This document shows positions 1-8,280 of a DNA stretch of 9,781 bases, one piece after another. Source of the DNA: Acidobacteriota bacterium (GTDB taxonomy: Bacteria; Acidobacteriota; UBA6911; JACQSX01); the NCBI GenBank assembly GCA_016199665.1, contig JACQGG010000199.1:1-9781 (forward strand), read 5' to 3'. The number at the start of each line of letters is the position of its first letter. The first letter of the stretch is position 1. The position numbers and the translations under genes were made by a program. The notes below the pieces were generated by a model. The model was not told the origin of the DNA. It searched no databases and saw only the letters and a list, made by a program, of their open reading frames with translations.

Positions 1-1476
1 GCGGGCGGCGGCGGCGGCGGAGTCGGATCTGCGGGAGGGATCACCGGCGGCGGCGGCCAGATTCAGATCGGCCCCGTGGGAACGTTTGACCCCGCGCTGG
101 CTTTCAATTTTAGCTGGGATCGAGTTTCCTCGCCTCTGAATACCCTGCAGGTATCGGGCTCTCCGTTTGTGACAAGCTACGCAACATCCTACGGCGGAAC
201 TTATGCGCAGCTCCTTCCCACCGGGACCAGCTACTCGTTGGCCCTTAACGGCCTGCGGCAGAGCTCGACCCAGCAGTTCCTCCGATTCAATCCGGCGGTG
301 GCCAGCCGATTTGTGCTTTCATTCAACCAGCCGCTGCTGAGTGGGTTGGGCCCTCTCTCGAACGAACGGTTCCTGCTGGTGGCCCGGAACAACCAGAAAG
401 TGTCGCAGGAAGTATTTCAGCAGCAGGTGATCGACACGGTGGTTAGAGTGGAAAACATCTACTGGGATCTGGCTACCTTCCAGGAGAATGTTCGAGTGGC
501 CGAGCAATCCCTGGCCGTGGCTCAGAAACTTTACCAGGAAAACCAGACCCGGGCCCAGATCGGGACCTTGGCGCCCCTGGACGTGGTCGCTTCCGAGTCG
601 GAGGTGGCGGCCCGGCAACGCGACCTGATCGTGGCGACCACCAATCTGCAGCTACAGGAAGCGACCTTCAAGAACATCCTGAGCAGGAAAGTAGATGCCG
701 AACTGGACTCGGTACCTATTGCCACAACCGATTCTTTGCCGGAAGTCAAACCGCAAGACATGCCCGATCTTCCACAGGCTCTCGCGCATGCGCTGGAGAA
801 CCGCCCCGATCTGCGCCAAGCCCAGTTGAACCTGCAGAACCAGAACATCGCAGTCTTGTACACTTCCAACAATCTGAAACCGGGTCTCGCCCTCTTTGGC
901 CTTTACGCGGGCGCGGGCCTGGAGGGAAACACCCATACGGCCGAGGGGGGAGCCGGCGGTTCCCTGGCCCAGTCATTCTCCGGGGATTTCCCCGAACAGG
1001 CCGGCGGCATGACCCTGGTTATTCCGATCCGAAATCGCACCGGACAGGCGGACAACTTGCGGGCACAGCTTGAATACAATCAGCTTCAGACCAGCCTGCA
1101 GCGTTCGCGCAACCAGGTTGCGCTGGAGGTTCGACAGGCGGTCATCGCCCTGGTTCAGGGCAAAGCCCAGGTGGAAGCCGCGCGCAAAGCGGTGCTGCTG
1201 GCCCGCCAGAGTCTTGAGGCCGAGCAGAAAAAACTGGCTGCCGGCGTTTCGACCAGCTACCAGGTGATTCTTCTTGAGCGCGACCTGGTCTCGGCCGAGT
1301 TGGCCGAACTGCAAGCTTCGGCCGGCTATGCCAAGGCTCTCGTTGAAATGGACCGCTCCACGGGTCGCACCCTGGACCGAAACGGGATTCGATTCGGCGA
1401 CGCGCTGAGTGGAATCGTCACGACGCTGCCGACGCCCCCGTTCAGCTTCAGGCAGCCGCAACAGGGAGGCAGGTAG
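1..1476 (+). CDS. TolC-family outer-membrane efflux protein, 5' end missing
   Basis: This is an outer-membrane channel subunit of the TolC/OMF family (PF02321-like), which forms trimeric exit ducts for RND/ABC efflux pumps or type I exporters. The frame is open to base 1, so a GTG at 76 is an internal Val and 491 residues are visible. Visible residues 1-25 are a Gly-rich loop, followed by beta-strand sequence beginning FDPALAFNFSWD. Two OMF repeats follow: a long helix pair around visible residues 130-230 containing NIYWDL and ILSR, and a second half opening with ENRPDLRQAQLNL and continuing through the LKPGLALFG strand. The final helix hairpin contains VALEVRQAV and YAKALVEMDRSTG. The C-terminus is a short Pro-rich tail. 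It aligns along its length with the next gene (shared VSSPLN, FNPAVA, YWDL, ALVEM), so the two are paralogs in one operon. The missing part should hold the signal peptide and first helix. The family is certain enough; the substrate cannot be read. Confidence 0.92.
   Translation, partial: AGGGGGGVGSAGGITGGGGQIQIGPVGTFDPALAFNFSWDRVSSPLNTLQVSGSPFVTSYATSYGGTYAQLLPTGTSYSLALNGLRQSSTQQFLRFNPAVASRFVLSFNQPLLSGLGPLSNERFLLVARNNQKVSQEVFQQQVIDTVVRVENIYWDLATFQENVRVAEQSLAVAQKLYQENQTRAQIGTLAPLDVVASESEVAARQRDLIVATTNLQLQEATFKNILSRKVDAELDSVPIATTDSLPEVKPQDMPDLPQALAHALENRPDLRQAQLNLQNQNIAVLYTSNNLKPGLALFGLYAGAGLEGNTHTAEGGAGGSLAQSFSGDFPEQAGGMTLVIPIRNRTGQADNLRAQLEYNQLQTSLQRSRNQVALEVRQAVIALVQGKAQVEAARKAVLLARQSLEAEQKKLAAGVSTSYQVILLERDLVSAELAELQASAGYAKALVEMDRSTGRTLDRNGIRFGDALSGIVTTLPTPPFSFRQPQQGGR
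4..18 (+). repeat. GGC trinucleotide run encoding poly-Gly
   Basis: Five perfect GGC units, followed by GGA, encode six consecutive Gly residues. They sit in the Gly-rich insert of the truncated TolC-family protein. A second short GGC run occurs at about 45-57. Because the unit is three bases, slippage would change loop length without breaking the frame. Confidence 0.8.
1464..1469 (+). promoter_or_regulatory. Ribosome binding site for second TolC-family gene
   Basis: GGGAGG lies inside the last codons of the upstream gene, 12 bases before the ATG at 1482. The spacing is slightly long but this is the only good Shine-Dalgarno match near the start. It supports ATG 1482 over the in-frame ATGs at 1491 and 1509. 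With only five bases between the genes, translation of the second is probably coupled to the first. Confidence 0.55.
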
Positions 1477-1481
1477 ACCCC

Positions 1482-3440
1482 ATGATCCGGATGACGATTT
1501 CAAAAAATATGCCCGAGACGTTCCCGCCTGGCCGCGAATTCCCGCCAGCCCCTCGACATCGGAGATTCCGCTTGCCGGCGCTGGCGGCGGCTCGGATTCT
1601 GTTCCTAGGGCTCGTGCTTTTCGATGGCGGCTCCGTTCTGGCTCAGCAGGACGGCGGCGGGAGGCCACCGGACTACAGCAGAAGCCCAGACTGGTTTCCC
1701 CGCATTCTCGCCCCTTACAGGCCGCAAGCTGTGCCTCCGGTTGAACCGATACAGTCATCGGGTGTGTCACAGATGATCCAGGACGGAAAAATTGCGCTGT
1801 CGCTTCCGCAATTGATCTCCGCGGTTCTGGACAATAACCTGGACATTTCCGTCGCCCGGTTCCCGATGGCTCTTGCAGAGACTGACCTGCTGCGAGCCAA
1901 TGGGGGACAAGCGCCGCGCGGCTTTGAAGGGGCGCCGGTGCCCGCCGGCCTTTTCGCGGGCGCCATCGGGGCCGGCATCGGTCAGGTGAACTTTGCCACC
2001 GCCGCGCTGGGCGGCATTGGCAACGCGGGCGGACTTTCGGCGTCGTCCAGAGGGTTGTCGCTCAACCCCAGGGGCGCTTTGGATCCCACCGTCATCATCC
2101 ACTACAGCTTCAATCACGTTTCCAGCCCCTTGAATTCCCTTCGGATATCCGGGGTCCCCGTCGTCACAAGTTCCACCCCCTTCTGGCAGGTCAGCTACCA
2201 GCAGGCTTTTACGACCGGCACGACCTTCAGTCTTGGCTATTCAAGCCAGATACAACGGTCAACCCAGCAGTCATTGTTGTTTAACCCTGCGGTGGCAACC
2301 CGTTATACATTCACGTTCACACAGAATCTCCTCAGCGGTTTTGGATCCGCAGTCAACCACCGATTCCAGGATGTTGCCGCGACCAATCGGCAAATCTCCG
2401 ATGAAATCTTTCGCCAAAGGGTGATTGGAGTCGTGACCCAGGCACAGAATGTTTACTGGGATCTTGTGGCGGCCCGCGAAAACCTGCGGAATGCGGAACA
2501 AGCTCTCGCGGTCGCCCAGCGCTTGGCCGACGACAACCGCAGGCGCGTGGAAATCGGCACCATGGCTGCGGTGGGCCTCATTCCTGCTGAGGCCGAATTG
2601 GCCCGGCGCCAGCGCGATCGGGTCACCGCCGAGACCCGGCTTCAGACGACCGAGCTGGCGTTGAAAAACCTGCTCAGCCGGCAGGTCGACCGCGCGCTGG
2701 CCGAGGCGAGACTGGAGGCCACTGCGGCCCTTCCCGAGCCCACATCCACCGAGATCCCGGACTACGAACAAGCCCTGAAGCTGGCAATGGAGAATCGTCC
2801 CGAGCTGCGCCAGGCTGCGATGAACATTTCCAAGCAGGACGTCGTGGTCCGATTTGCCAAAGACAGCCTGCGGCCGACGCTGATCCTCTTCGGGCAGTTG
2901 GCCAGTGTCGGCTTTGCGGGAAACCGGTTCGTCCCCAATCCGGCCGGAGGGCCTCCCTTGCAGGTCACGCGAGGCGCGGCGCAGGCCTTCAGCCAACTGG
3001 CCCGCCTTGATTTTCCGGAATATGCCATCGGCTTTAGCTTTACGGTTCCGATCAAGAACAGGGCGGCGCAGGCCGACAGCATGCGCGCCCAGATGGACCG
3101 GCAGTCGGCTGAAGTCGCGGCGCAGCGAACCCGCCTTCAGATCGGGCTTGAAGTTCGACAGGCCCTCATCGGCCTGGCGCAAAACAAGGCTCGCGTGGAA
3201 GCGTCGCGCAAGGCTCTCAATCTAAGCGAGCAGGCGGCGGATGCCGAAGAGAAGAAGTTCCGCGCCGGCATTTCCACCCCTTATGACGTCATTCGGCTGC
3301 AGCGAGACCTGATCGCCGCCCAGCGGGCCGAGGTGGAGGCCAGGGTCAACTTCGCCAAAGCGCTTGTTGAAATGGCCCGGGCAACCGGAACGACGCTTGA
3401 GAAGGCCAGTGTGGATTGGGAGAAGATCCATGGGCGCTGA
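1482..3440 (+). CDS. TolC-family outer-membrane efflux protein, full length
   Basis: A complete 652-residue TolC/OMF-family channel protein, acting in the outer membrane as the exit duct of an efflux or type I secretion complex. A long basic n-region (several Arg before residue 31) leads into a hydrophobic stretch at about 31-48, with a likely signal peptidase I site after SVLA (residue 54). No lipobox Cys is present, unlike many OMFs. Residues 55-105 are a Pro-rich linker. The canonical first TolC helix (LPQLISAVLDNNLDISVARF) is at 108-127. A Gly/Ala-rich insert spans about 141-199, then beta-strands at 200-285. The first helical hairpin is 303-400 (NVYWDL, NLLSR) and the second repeat starts at ENRPELRQ (437-444), with the last helices at 540-640 (LEVRQALIGL, AKALVEMARATG). 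The family is usually about 420-500 residues, so this one is long because of the linker and the insert. It follows its paralog by five bases and converges with the giant minus-strand gene. The substrate is unknown. Confidence 0.93.
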   Translation: MIRMTISKNMPETFPPGREFPPAPRHRRFRLPALAAARILFLGLVLFDGGSVLAQQDGGGRPPDYSRSPDWFPRILAPYRPQAVPPVEPIQSSGVSQMIQDGKIALSLPQLISAVLDNNLDISVARFPMALAETDLLRANGGQAPRGFEGAPVPAGLFAGAIGAGIGQVNFATAALGGIGNAGGLSASSRGLSLNPRGALDPTVIIHYSFNHVSSPLNSLRISGVPVVTSSTPFWQVSYQQAFTTGTTFSLGYSSQIQRSTQQSLLFNPAVATRYTFTFTQNLLSGFGSAVNHRFQDVAATNRQISDEIFRQRVIGVVTQAQNVYWDLVAARENLRNAEQALAVAQRLADDNRRRVEIGTMAAVGLIPAEAELARRQRDRVTAETRLQTTELALKNLLSRQVDRALAEARLEATAALPEPTSTEIPDYEQALKLAMENRPELRQAAMNISKQDVVVRFAKDSLRPTLILFGQLASVGFAGNRFVPNPAGGPPLQVTRGAAQAFSQLARLDFPEYAIGFSFTVPIKNRAAQADSMRAQMDRQSAEVAAQRTRLQIGLEVRQALIGLAQNKARVEASRKALNLSEQAADAEEKKFRAGISTPYDVIRLQRDLIAAQRAEVEARVNFAKALVEMARATGTTLEKASVDWEKIHGR

Positions 3441-3458
3441 TTCCAGGCTGGCTGCCGG

Positions 3459-3518
3459 CTTAGTGCCCCCATTCATAATTACACTAACGTTAGCGTAATT
3501 ATGAATGTAGACACTTAG
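3459..3518. repeat. 60-bp imperfect AT-rich palindrome between convergent genes
   Basis: The core 3471-3506 is a 36-bp inverted repeat with a single mismatched pair (3483/3494): arms ATTCATAATTAC and GTAATTATGAAT around a perfect 10-bp palindrome CTAACGTTAG. Counting outer arms (3459-3470 with 3507-3518), 25 of 30 pairs match. The core is 25% GC in a clearly GC-rich surrounding. The outer right arm overlaps the stop codon of the minus-strand gene (3515-3517). It could act as a two-way transcription terminator for the convergent genes, but neither side has a T-tract. It could also be a small mobile or REP-like palindromic element, or a protein-binding site. Confidence 0.85.
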
Positions 3519-6500
3519 GGCGTGACAAGAAAATCGGCCGCGTTGCTCACGCGCGTCGCAACGAGAACTTGAAAGTGTCGCTTTCCCAAAACGAGATCCG
3601 GCGCCACATCGTAGGTGGCGGTAATAGAGCCATCGCTCACGACCGCGCCGGAAACAAACTGGAGCCCGTCGGAGTTCGCCAGCCTCAGCGACGCAGCGCC
3701 GCCAGAGAATCCTGAGCCGGCAAGGGTGAAGGTCACTCGAGTCCCCGGTTTCGCCGTCGAGGGCGTGACCGACGAAACCACCGGATTAGTTCCACCGGCA
3801 GGATTGACTGCCACCGTGTAAGTATTGCCCGTCACGCCGTCAAAAAACATATTCACCCCCCGGAAACTCGGGCCTAATCCGGCGCCCACGCGGTAAGTAG
3901 CGCGCACCTCCGTGGCACTGATGACGGAACCGTCGACCAACTCGAAGCCCGACATCGGACTGATTCCAATGCGAGGGTCGCCACCAACAAAATTTTCGCC
4001 CCGCACAGTGAAGTTGACCGTCTGGTTGTCGGCAAAATTGCGCGGATCGACTGAAGTAATAATGGGCGCCGGCTTCAAAACGGTGTAGCGGAACGGCAAA
4101 CTGCTGAGCCCTGACACCGTCAGCACGACGTCTGTTGTTCCTGCCGGGACCCCCAGCGGGACCCAAAGCCGAATCGCGTCCTGCGTCGCCGATATGAGGG
4201 GGGCCACAAGGGATCCGAACTTTACCTGAATCTGAGAGAGATTGCCGGCAAGGTTTGCCCCTCGGATCGTGATCGGAACTCCCGGAGATGCGGAGGGAGT
4301 GATTGACTGGATGACTGGCGGCAACGGGGCGCCGACAAAGAAGAATTTGTTCGAATCCGGCAGCTTGTTTAAATCAATGTCAAATGCCGCCGGAGTGAAA
4401 GTAAAGCCGGGCTTTGAAGGGCTCACACGCACATTGGTCTTGACCTTCGAAAGCGTGAAGAGGCCATCGGCGCCGCTGGTGACCGACGCGTTTCCGTACT
4501 GGATCCGGACGCCGGCGAGTGGAGCATTCTTGAAGTCAATCACTTTTCCCCCAATGTCGAACCCGACGAACCGAGAATCAAACGGCAATTGCAGGTCCGC
4601 CGTGAGGCTGAACAAGTAAAACTGCAGTGTGGGGTCCCGCGGATCTGAAAACTCAAATCCATTTCTCAATATTGCCACCAGATATCGCGGGGCGCTGCTT
4701 TCAGGGATCGAGGCAAACCGGTAGTTGCCGCCCGCATCCACCAGGGCGAAATAGAGCCAGTCACTGTCAGAGTCGTACAACACGGCCACTGCGCCGGCAG
4801 GCGAAGCAGTGTCGCGCGGGGTAACTTTGCCGCCCACGGTCCAGACCCGGCCGGTGGAAACAAAGTCCGCCGTCTGGCCTGCGTTGTTGATCTGGACGAT
4901 TCGGAATTCCGGATTGAATTCAAGACCCACAAACAGGGGGACAGCCGCGTAGTTTCCGTTGGGCAGGCCCCGCTTCAGGTAGGCGCCATCGGCGCCGGTA
5001 AAAACAAGGGAGGCGTTTTCGTTTGCATCCACGATATAGATTGCGGCGCCCACAATGGACCGCCCTCGCGCGTCGACAACTTTTCCGCTGATGCTGGAGC
5101 CGCCAATGGGATTCGCTTCAAAACTATCCACCAGGACATCATCGTCTTCAATCGTCACCGTGCGGCTTGCAGGCGCAAACCGGTGCGTGGTGGCAGTCGG
5201 TGTGATCGTATAAGTTCCTGGACGGACATCCGGCAGTTCGTAAACGCCGAAGATGTCCGTCTTGACGCTGCTGAGAACGCGCGCCGTCCTGCTGTCGGCA
5301 ATTTGAACCGTAATGTCGCCCAGTCCGGCGGAATCCTGCAGCACAAACCCGAATGCCGAAAACGCGTCAAAAGAGCTCTTTTCCTTGTCGGGTACATCTT
5401 CATCGTAGTTATCATCCTCGTCGGCGATAAAAAAGATCTGATCCTTTGCATCCGCCAGCTCTTCTCCGAACACAATCGCTTCCTGACCCCCTCGCACGTA
5501 AGGATTCTGGGCAGGAATGATGGAGATGTCGGGAATGTGCTCCAATTCTTCCGCCACGGTGAACGCCGCCGCTTCGTTCGTCAGAGGATTTTTCAGATAG
5601 GGGACCACGAGGGTCAGCTTCCCGTTCTTTGCCGTGGCCGGGTTCGGCTCTTCCCCTACCAGGAGGAAAAAGGCGTCGGGACAGTCAAGGCCGTGGCGAA
5701 AGATTCCAAACAGGCGGCCCGGTTTCTGAAGACGGGAAACCAGGACGGTCGTCTGCTTGGTCTTTCGATCAAAGCGCAGGATAACGCCCCTGGGGCTCTC
5801 CGTCGTGTACACAGCGCCGTCACACCGATCAACCACCAGGCCTGAGGGATCGTTCACTGAAAAAAGAAAACGCGGCTGGGGCGAGGCAGCCGCCATTTTG
5901 GTTCGGGCTGCTGTCGGATCCAACTGAGATCTGGCGACGGCAACCACCGCATCCGTCCCTTGATCGGCAATCAAAAGTTCGCTGGAGACCGGGTCCAGGG
6001 CCATTGCGACCGGCTGCTTCAATTCCGAGATAACTCCAAGGCTCTGGCCGCTCACCGGATTGTAGCGGATGACTTTGCCGGTTCGCTCCTCCGGCCGGCT
6101 GCTGTCATAGGCCGCAACAAGCAGGTACTCGCTCCCTTTGGAATCGACATAGGGCAGCACCGATTGAACGCTCAAACCTTTGAAGGTGGTCACGCTCTTC
6201 TTCTGCCCGGCCGGGTCTATTTCCGAAAGGACGGTATCCACTTTCGATCCCGCAGCATTGTCGGGAAAGCCGTCGCCGGTCTTGGCGCTCAAAGCCGAAA
6301 GTTCGGCGACATAGAGTTTTTTCAGGCCGCTCAGATAGGTCTGGCTTCTCAGAAAGTTGACGTCGGAATTAAAGGCTTCCTTCTGAACAAGATCCACCGT
6401 GGCTCCGGCGACTTGCGTGCCGTCAGGCGTTTCCGCCCGCACAGTCACGCGCGCCTGAAGCGGAAGCCTTGCGGGGGCGGCGTATACGCCCCGGCTGTCA

Positions 6501-8113
6501 ATCAACCCCACCTCCGAATCGCCTCCCGCCTTGCCGTTGACCGACCAGCGCACGTCGCCGGTTGTCGCGTTATTCAACCTCGCCTGAAAACTTTGCCGGG
6601 ACCGGAGTTGTACCGGGGCCAGCGGCGGGTTTACGCCAAATCTTGGAGAAGAAGGAAGAGGGTCATAACCGGTCGGCGCCTCCTGCGAGGGGACATTGGC
6701 CAGCGAAGAAGAATTTGACGTGCCGAACAATTCGCTGGTGAATACCGGTTGATCGCTGCGCACTACGATCATGCCGCCCCCCTGCCCTTCAGCCTGGGGT
6801 ATCAGTTGCGAGACCAGGGTGGAGATTCGTTCCAGCGGGCCCAGCACTCTTTTGACGGCGCCGAGGACCTGGCCGGCAGGGGTGACTGAAATGACTTCCA
6901 CCGTGGCAGCCAGCGAACTGGCGTTCAAAATGGCCAGTCCGGTGTAGAATCCGCCGCCGTTGGCTTGGTGGGAGAAAATCGCGGAGGTGGTTCCCTGCGG
7001 ATCTGATTGCGCCGTCACCGCCGCCAGCGTCGAATTGGATCGGGTTCCATAGGCCACAAACCCGTGGATCGCCTGCTGCGAAGTCTCGACCTTCAGCCAT
7101 CCCGACTTGATCGAATCTCCCTGGAAGCCAAACAGGTTTTCCACGTCCGCCGCGAAGGCGCCACGAGAAGCAATGGCGACCCGATAGGGATTGGATCCTC
7201 GCAGGTCGGGCGCGGCATACAAGGTACCGTCCGGCTTATAGGCGGTAATGGTAACCAGCGCGAGCTGGCTGCCAACGTTAAACACGCCGACCTGCGTGAA
7301 CCAGTCTCCCAAGACGGCAAGCTGCGGGAAATTCAACGTTGAGAATTTCCTGCCAAAGGGCTGCGCGTTCATTCCCATCATGTCAGTCCCGTCGCGCGCG
7401 AAGACGAACTCAAATCCGGCGACGGGCGCCTTGGAGTCCACTTGAAGCGTCGCGGCCTGAGCCACCTCGGCGGCTGCAAACAGGTTCTCCAGCCGATCCT
7501 GAAGCGCGCCACTGGGAACGATGGAAACGTCCCTTCTGGTGATGACCGTTCCTTCTTTATTGACCAGTGTAAGGCTGACCTGGGCGGCTACGGGATTGGG
7601 ATTGACCAGGCTGATCTCGGGGCTGTACCGCGCCGGGTCCAGCAGAAGATTGAAGTAGCAATCCAGCGCCTTGTCAGGAAGACTCGCCCCATCTAGAACC
7701 TTGCCGGCGCCGTCGCCCATCAGAAAAAAACCAGTCAGGCCGCTGCCGGGACTTTGCGCCAGGACCCAGCCCCGGAAGTCAGGGTTGGACTCGTAGCCCT
7801 TGAAAATGTTGGCGTCAATATCGGAAAACTGCTTGCCGGCGCCGACGGTAAGGGTAACGGGATTGATGACGCCGTTTCCCTGCAGCAGTCTTCCATCCAG
7901 TCCGTAGGCGGTCAGGGTGACCTGCGCGTCCCCTGCGCCCGGATTGGCAATGGCAAAGCCGGTATAACGGGACTTGTCGAAGTGAATTCGCGGAAAGATC
8001 AGCTCGCTGGCGCCCAGGCACACCCGGCCGCCTGCGGCTTCAATGACAAAAAATGCAATCAGACTGCAACAAGCAAGGCGAAGGCTCGATAAACGGGATA
8101 CGGAACGGGTCAT
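3515..8113 (-). CDS. Giant exported mosaic protein: sandwich repeats, Ig-like, propeller-like, CarboxypepD-reg and IPT/TIG domains
   Basis: A secreted or surface protein of 1,532 residues from the preferred ATG; no enzyme motif is recognised, and an adhesion or carbohydrate-binding scaffold role is only inference. The chosen start gives a textbook signal peptide: MTRSVSRLSSLR, then a hydrophobic core (LACCSLIAFFVIEAA), with cleavage near residue 34. In-frame alternatives are ATG 8149 and GTG 8209, which merely lengthen the n-region. Domains by residue: four tandem beta-sandwich repeats of about 105 residues at 38-146, 151-255, 259-370 and 376-478 (shared themes: GFAIANPG-like strand, xITAYxxDG, NLF, then GF); an Ig-like domain at 492-577 (WSVNGKAGGDSEVG, then GVYAAPA); a beta-propeller-like region at 578-928 (IADQGTDAVVAV, GLVVDRCDGAVY); four carboxypeptidase-regulatory/CnaB-like domains at 931-1262 (FGVYELPDVRPGTYTI; SGKVVDARG); and three IPT/TIG domains at 1266-1532 (PVIQSITPSASPG; IITSVDP; VVSSVTPSTAKPG). 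An acidic loop lies at 897-910. No C-terminal sorting signal or transmembrane anchor is visible. Similar mosaics are common in Acidobacteriota. Confidence 0.9.
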   Translation of the reverse strand: MTRSVSRLSSLRLACCSLIAFFVIEAAGGRVCLGASELIFPRIHFDKSRYTGFAIANPGAGDAQVTLTAYGLDGRLLQGNGVINPVTLTVGAGKQFSDIDANIFKGYESNPDFRGWVLAQSPGSGLTGFFLMGDGAGKVLDGASLPDKALDCYFNLLLDPARYSPEISLVNPNPVAAQVSLTLVNKEGTVITRRDVSIVPSGALQDRLENLFAAAEVAQAATLQVDSKAPVAGFEFVFARDGTDMMGMNAQPFGRKFSTLNFPQLAVLGDWFTQVGVFNVGSQLALVTITAYKPDGTLYAAPDLRGSNPYRVAIASRGAFAADVENLFGFQGDSIKSGWLKVETSQQAIHGFVAYGTRSNSTLAAVTAQSDPQGTTSAIFSHQANGGGFYTGLAILNASSLAATVEVISVTPAGQVLGAVKRVLGPLERISTLVSQLIPQAEGQGGGMIVVRSDQPVFTSELFGTSNSSSLANVPSQEAPTGYDPLPSSPRFGVNPPLAPVQLRSRQSFQARLNNATTGDVRWSVNGKAGGDSEVGLIDSRGVYAAPARLPLQARVTVRAETPDGTQVAGATVDLVQKEAFNSDVNFLRSQTYLSGLKKLYVAELSALSAKTGDGFPDNAAGSKVDTVLSEIDPAGQKKSVTTFKGLSVQSVLPYVDSKGSEYLLVAAYDSSRPEERTGKVIRYNPVSGQSLGVISELKQPVAMALDPVSSELLIADQGTDAVVAVARSQLDPTAARTKMAAASPQPRFLFSVNDPSGLVVDRCDGAVYTTESPRGVILRFDRKTKQTTVLVSRLQKPGRLFGIFRHGLDCPDAFFLLVGEEPNPATAKNGKLTLVVPYLKNPLTNEAAAFTVAEELEHIPDISIIPAQNPYVRGGQEAIVFGEELADAKDQIFFIADEDDNYDEDVPDKEKSSFDAFSAFGFVLQDSAGLGDITVQIADSRTARVLSSVKTDIFGVYELPDVRPGTYTITPTATTHRFAPASRTVTIEDDDVLVDSFEANPIGGSSISGKVVDARGRSIVGAAIYIVDANENASLVFTGADGAYLKRGLPNGNYAAVPLFVGLEFNPEFRIVQINNAGQTADFVSTGRVWTVGGKVTPRDTASPAGAVAVLYDSDSDWLYFALVDAGGNYRFASIPESSAPRYLVAILRNGFEFSDPRDPTLQFYLFSLTADLQLPFDSRFVGFDIGGKVIDFKNAPLAGVRIQYGNASVTSGADGLFTLSKVKTNVRVSPSKPGFTFTPAAFDIDLNKLPDSNKFFFVGAPLPPVIQSITPSASPGVPITIRGANLAGNLSQIQVKFGSLVAPLISATQDAIRLWVPLGVPAGTTDVVLTVSGLSSLPFRYTVLKPAPIITSVDPRNFADNQTVNFTVRGENFVGGDPRIGISPMSGFELVDGSVISATEVRATYRVGAGLGPSFRGVNMFFDGVTGNTYTVAVNPAGGTNPVVSSVTPSTAKPGTRVTFTLAGSGFSGGAASLRLANSDGLQFVSGAVVSDGSITATYDVAPDLVLGKRHFQVLVATRVSNAADFLVTP

Positions 8114-8115
8114 TT

Positions 8116-8121
8116 TCCTCT
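8116..8121 (-). promoter_or_regulatory. Candidate ribosome binding site for giant exported protein
   Basis: On the minus strand AGAGGA lies two bases before the ATG at 8113, so GAGG is three bases away. That spacing is short but this is the best purine-rich match near any candidate start. The ATG at 8149 has only a weak GAAG upstream, and the GTG at 8209 has none. This favours the start that puts the signal peptide directly at the N-terminus. Confidence 0.35.
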
Positions 8122-8280
8122 GCCGCCGCTTGCAGGGCTTGATGGGCATATCGCATCTTCGCCACCCAGGGCGGCTGGTCGCGAGAACCATCCGGTACAG
8201 GTTGCCCACCGCAACAGTATTCCATGAAAACGGCTGTTAACCAGGACTATTCACAAATTTTCTTGGTTCAAACGCAGCCA

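Noticed and set aside
76..1476. GTG 76 as the true start of the first gene
   Set aside because: The frame is open to base 1, the upstream Gly-rich codons match the insert of the paralog, and the first helix and signal peptide would be missing.
973..1770. 265-codon minus-strand open frame across the junction of the two TolC genes
   Set aside because: It overlaps two well-supported genes, is low-complexity Arg/Gly/Gln-rich, and has no recognisable family.
2271..3182. 303-codon minus-strand open frame inside the second TolC gene
   Set aside because: Antisense to conserved OMF helices; its sequence is the complement of coding DNA with no motif of its own.
3471..3506. Canonical intrinsic bidirectional terminator
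   Set aside because: The palindrome is excellent but AT-rich and has no T-tract on either side, so it is annotated as a palindromic repeat with terminator only as one possibility.
8265..8273. GGTTCAAAC, resembling the T-loop of a tRNA
   Set aside because: No matching T-stem, anticodon arm or acceptor stem can be drawn around it on either strand.
8210..8280. Sigma-70 promoter for the giant gene (TTGAAC near 8271 on the minus strand)
   Set aside because: No acceptable -10 hexamer occurs at 16-18 bases from it, so a promoter cannot be called.
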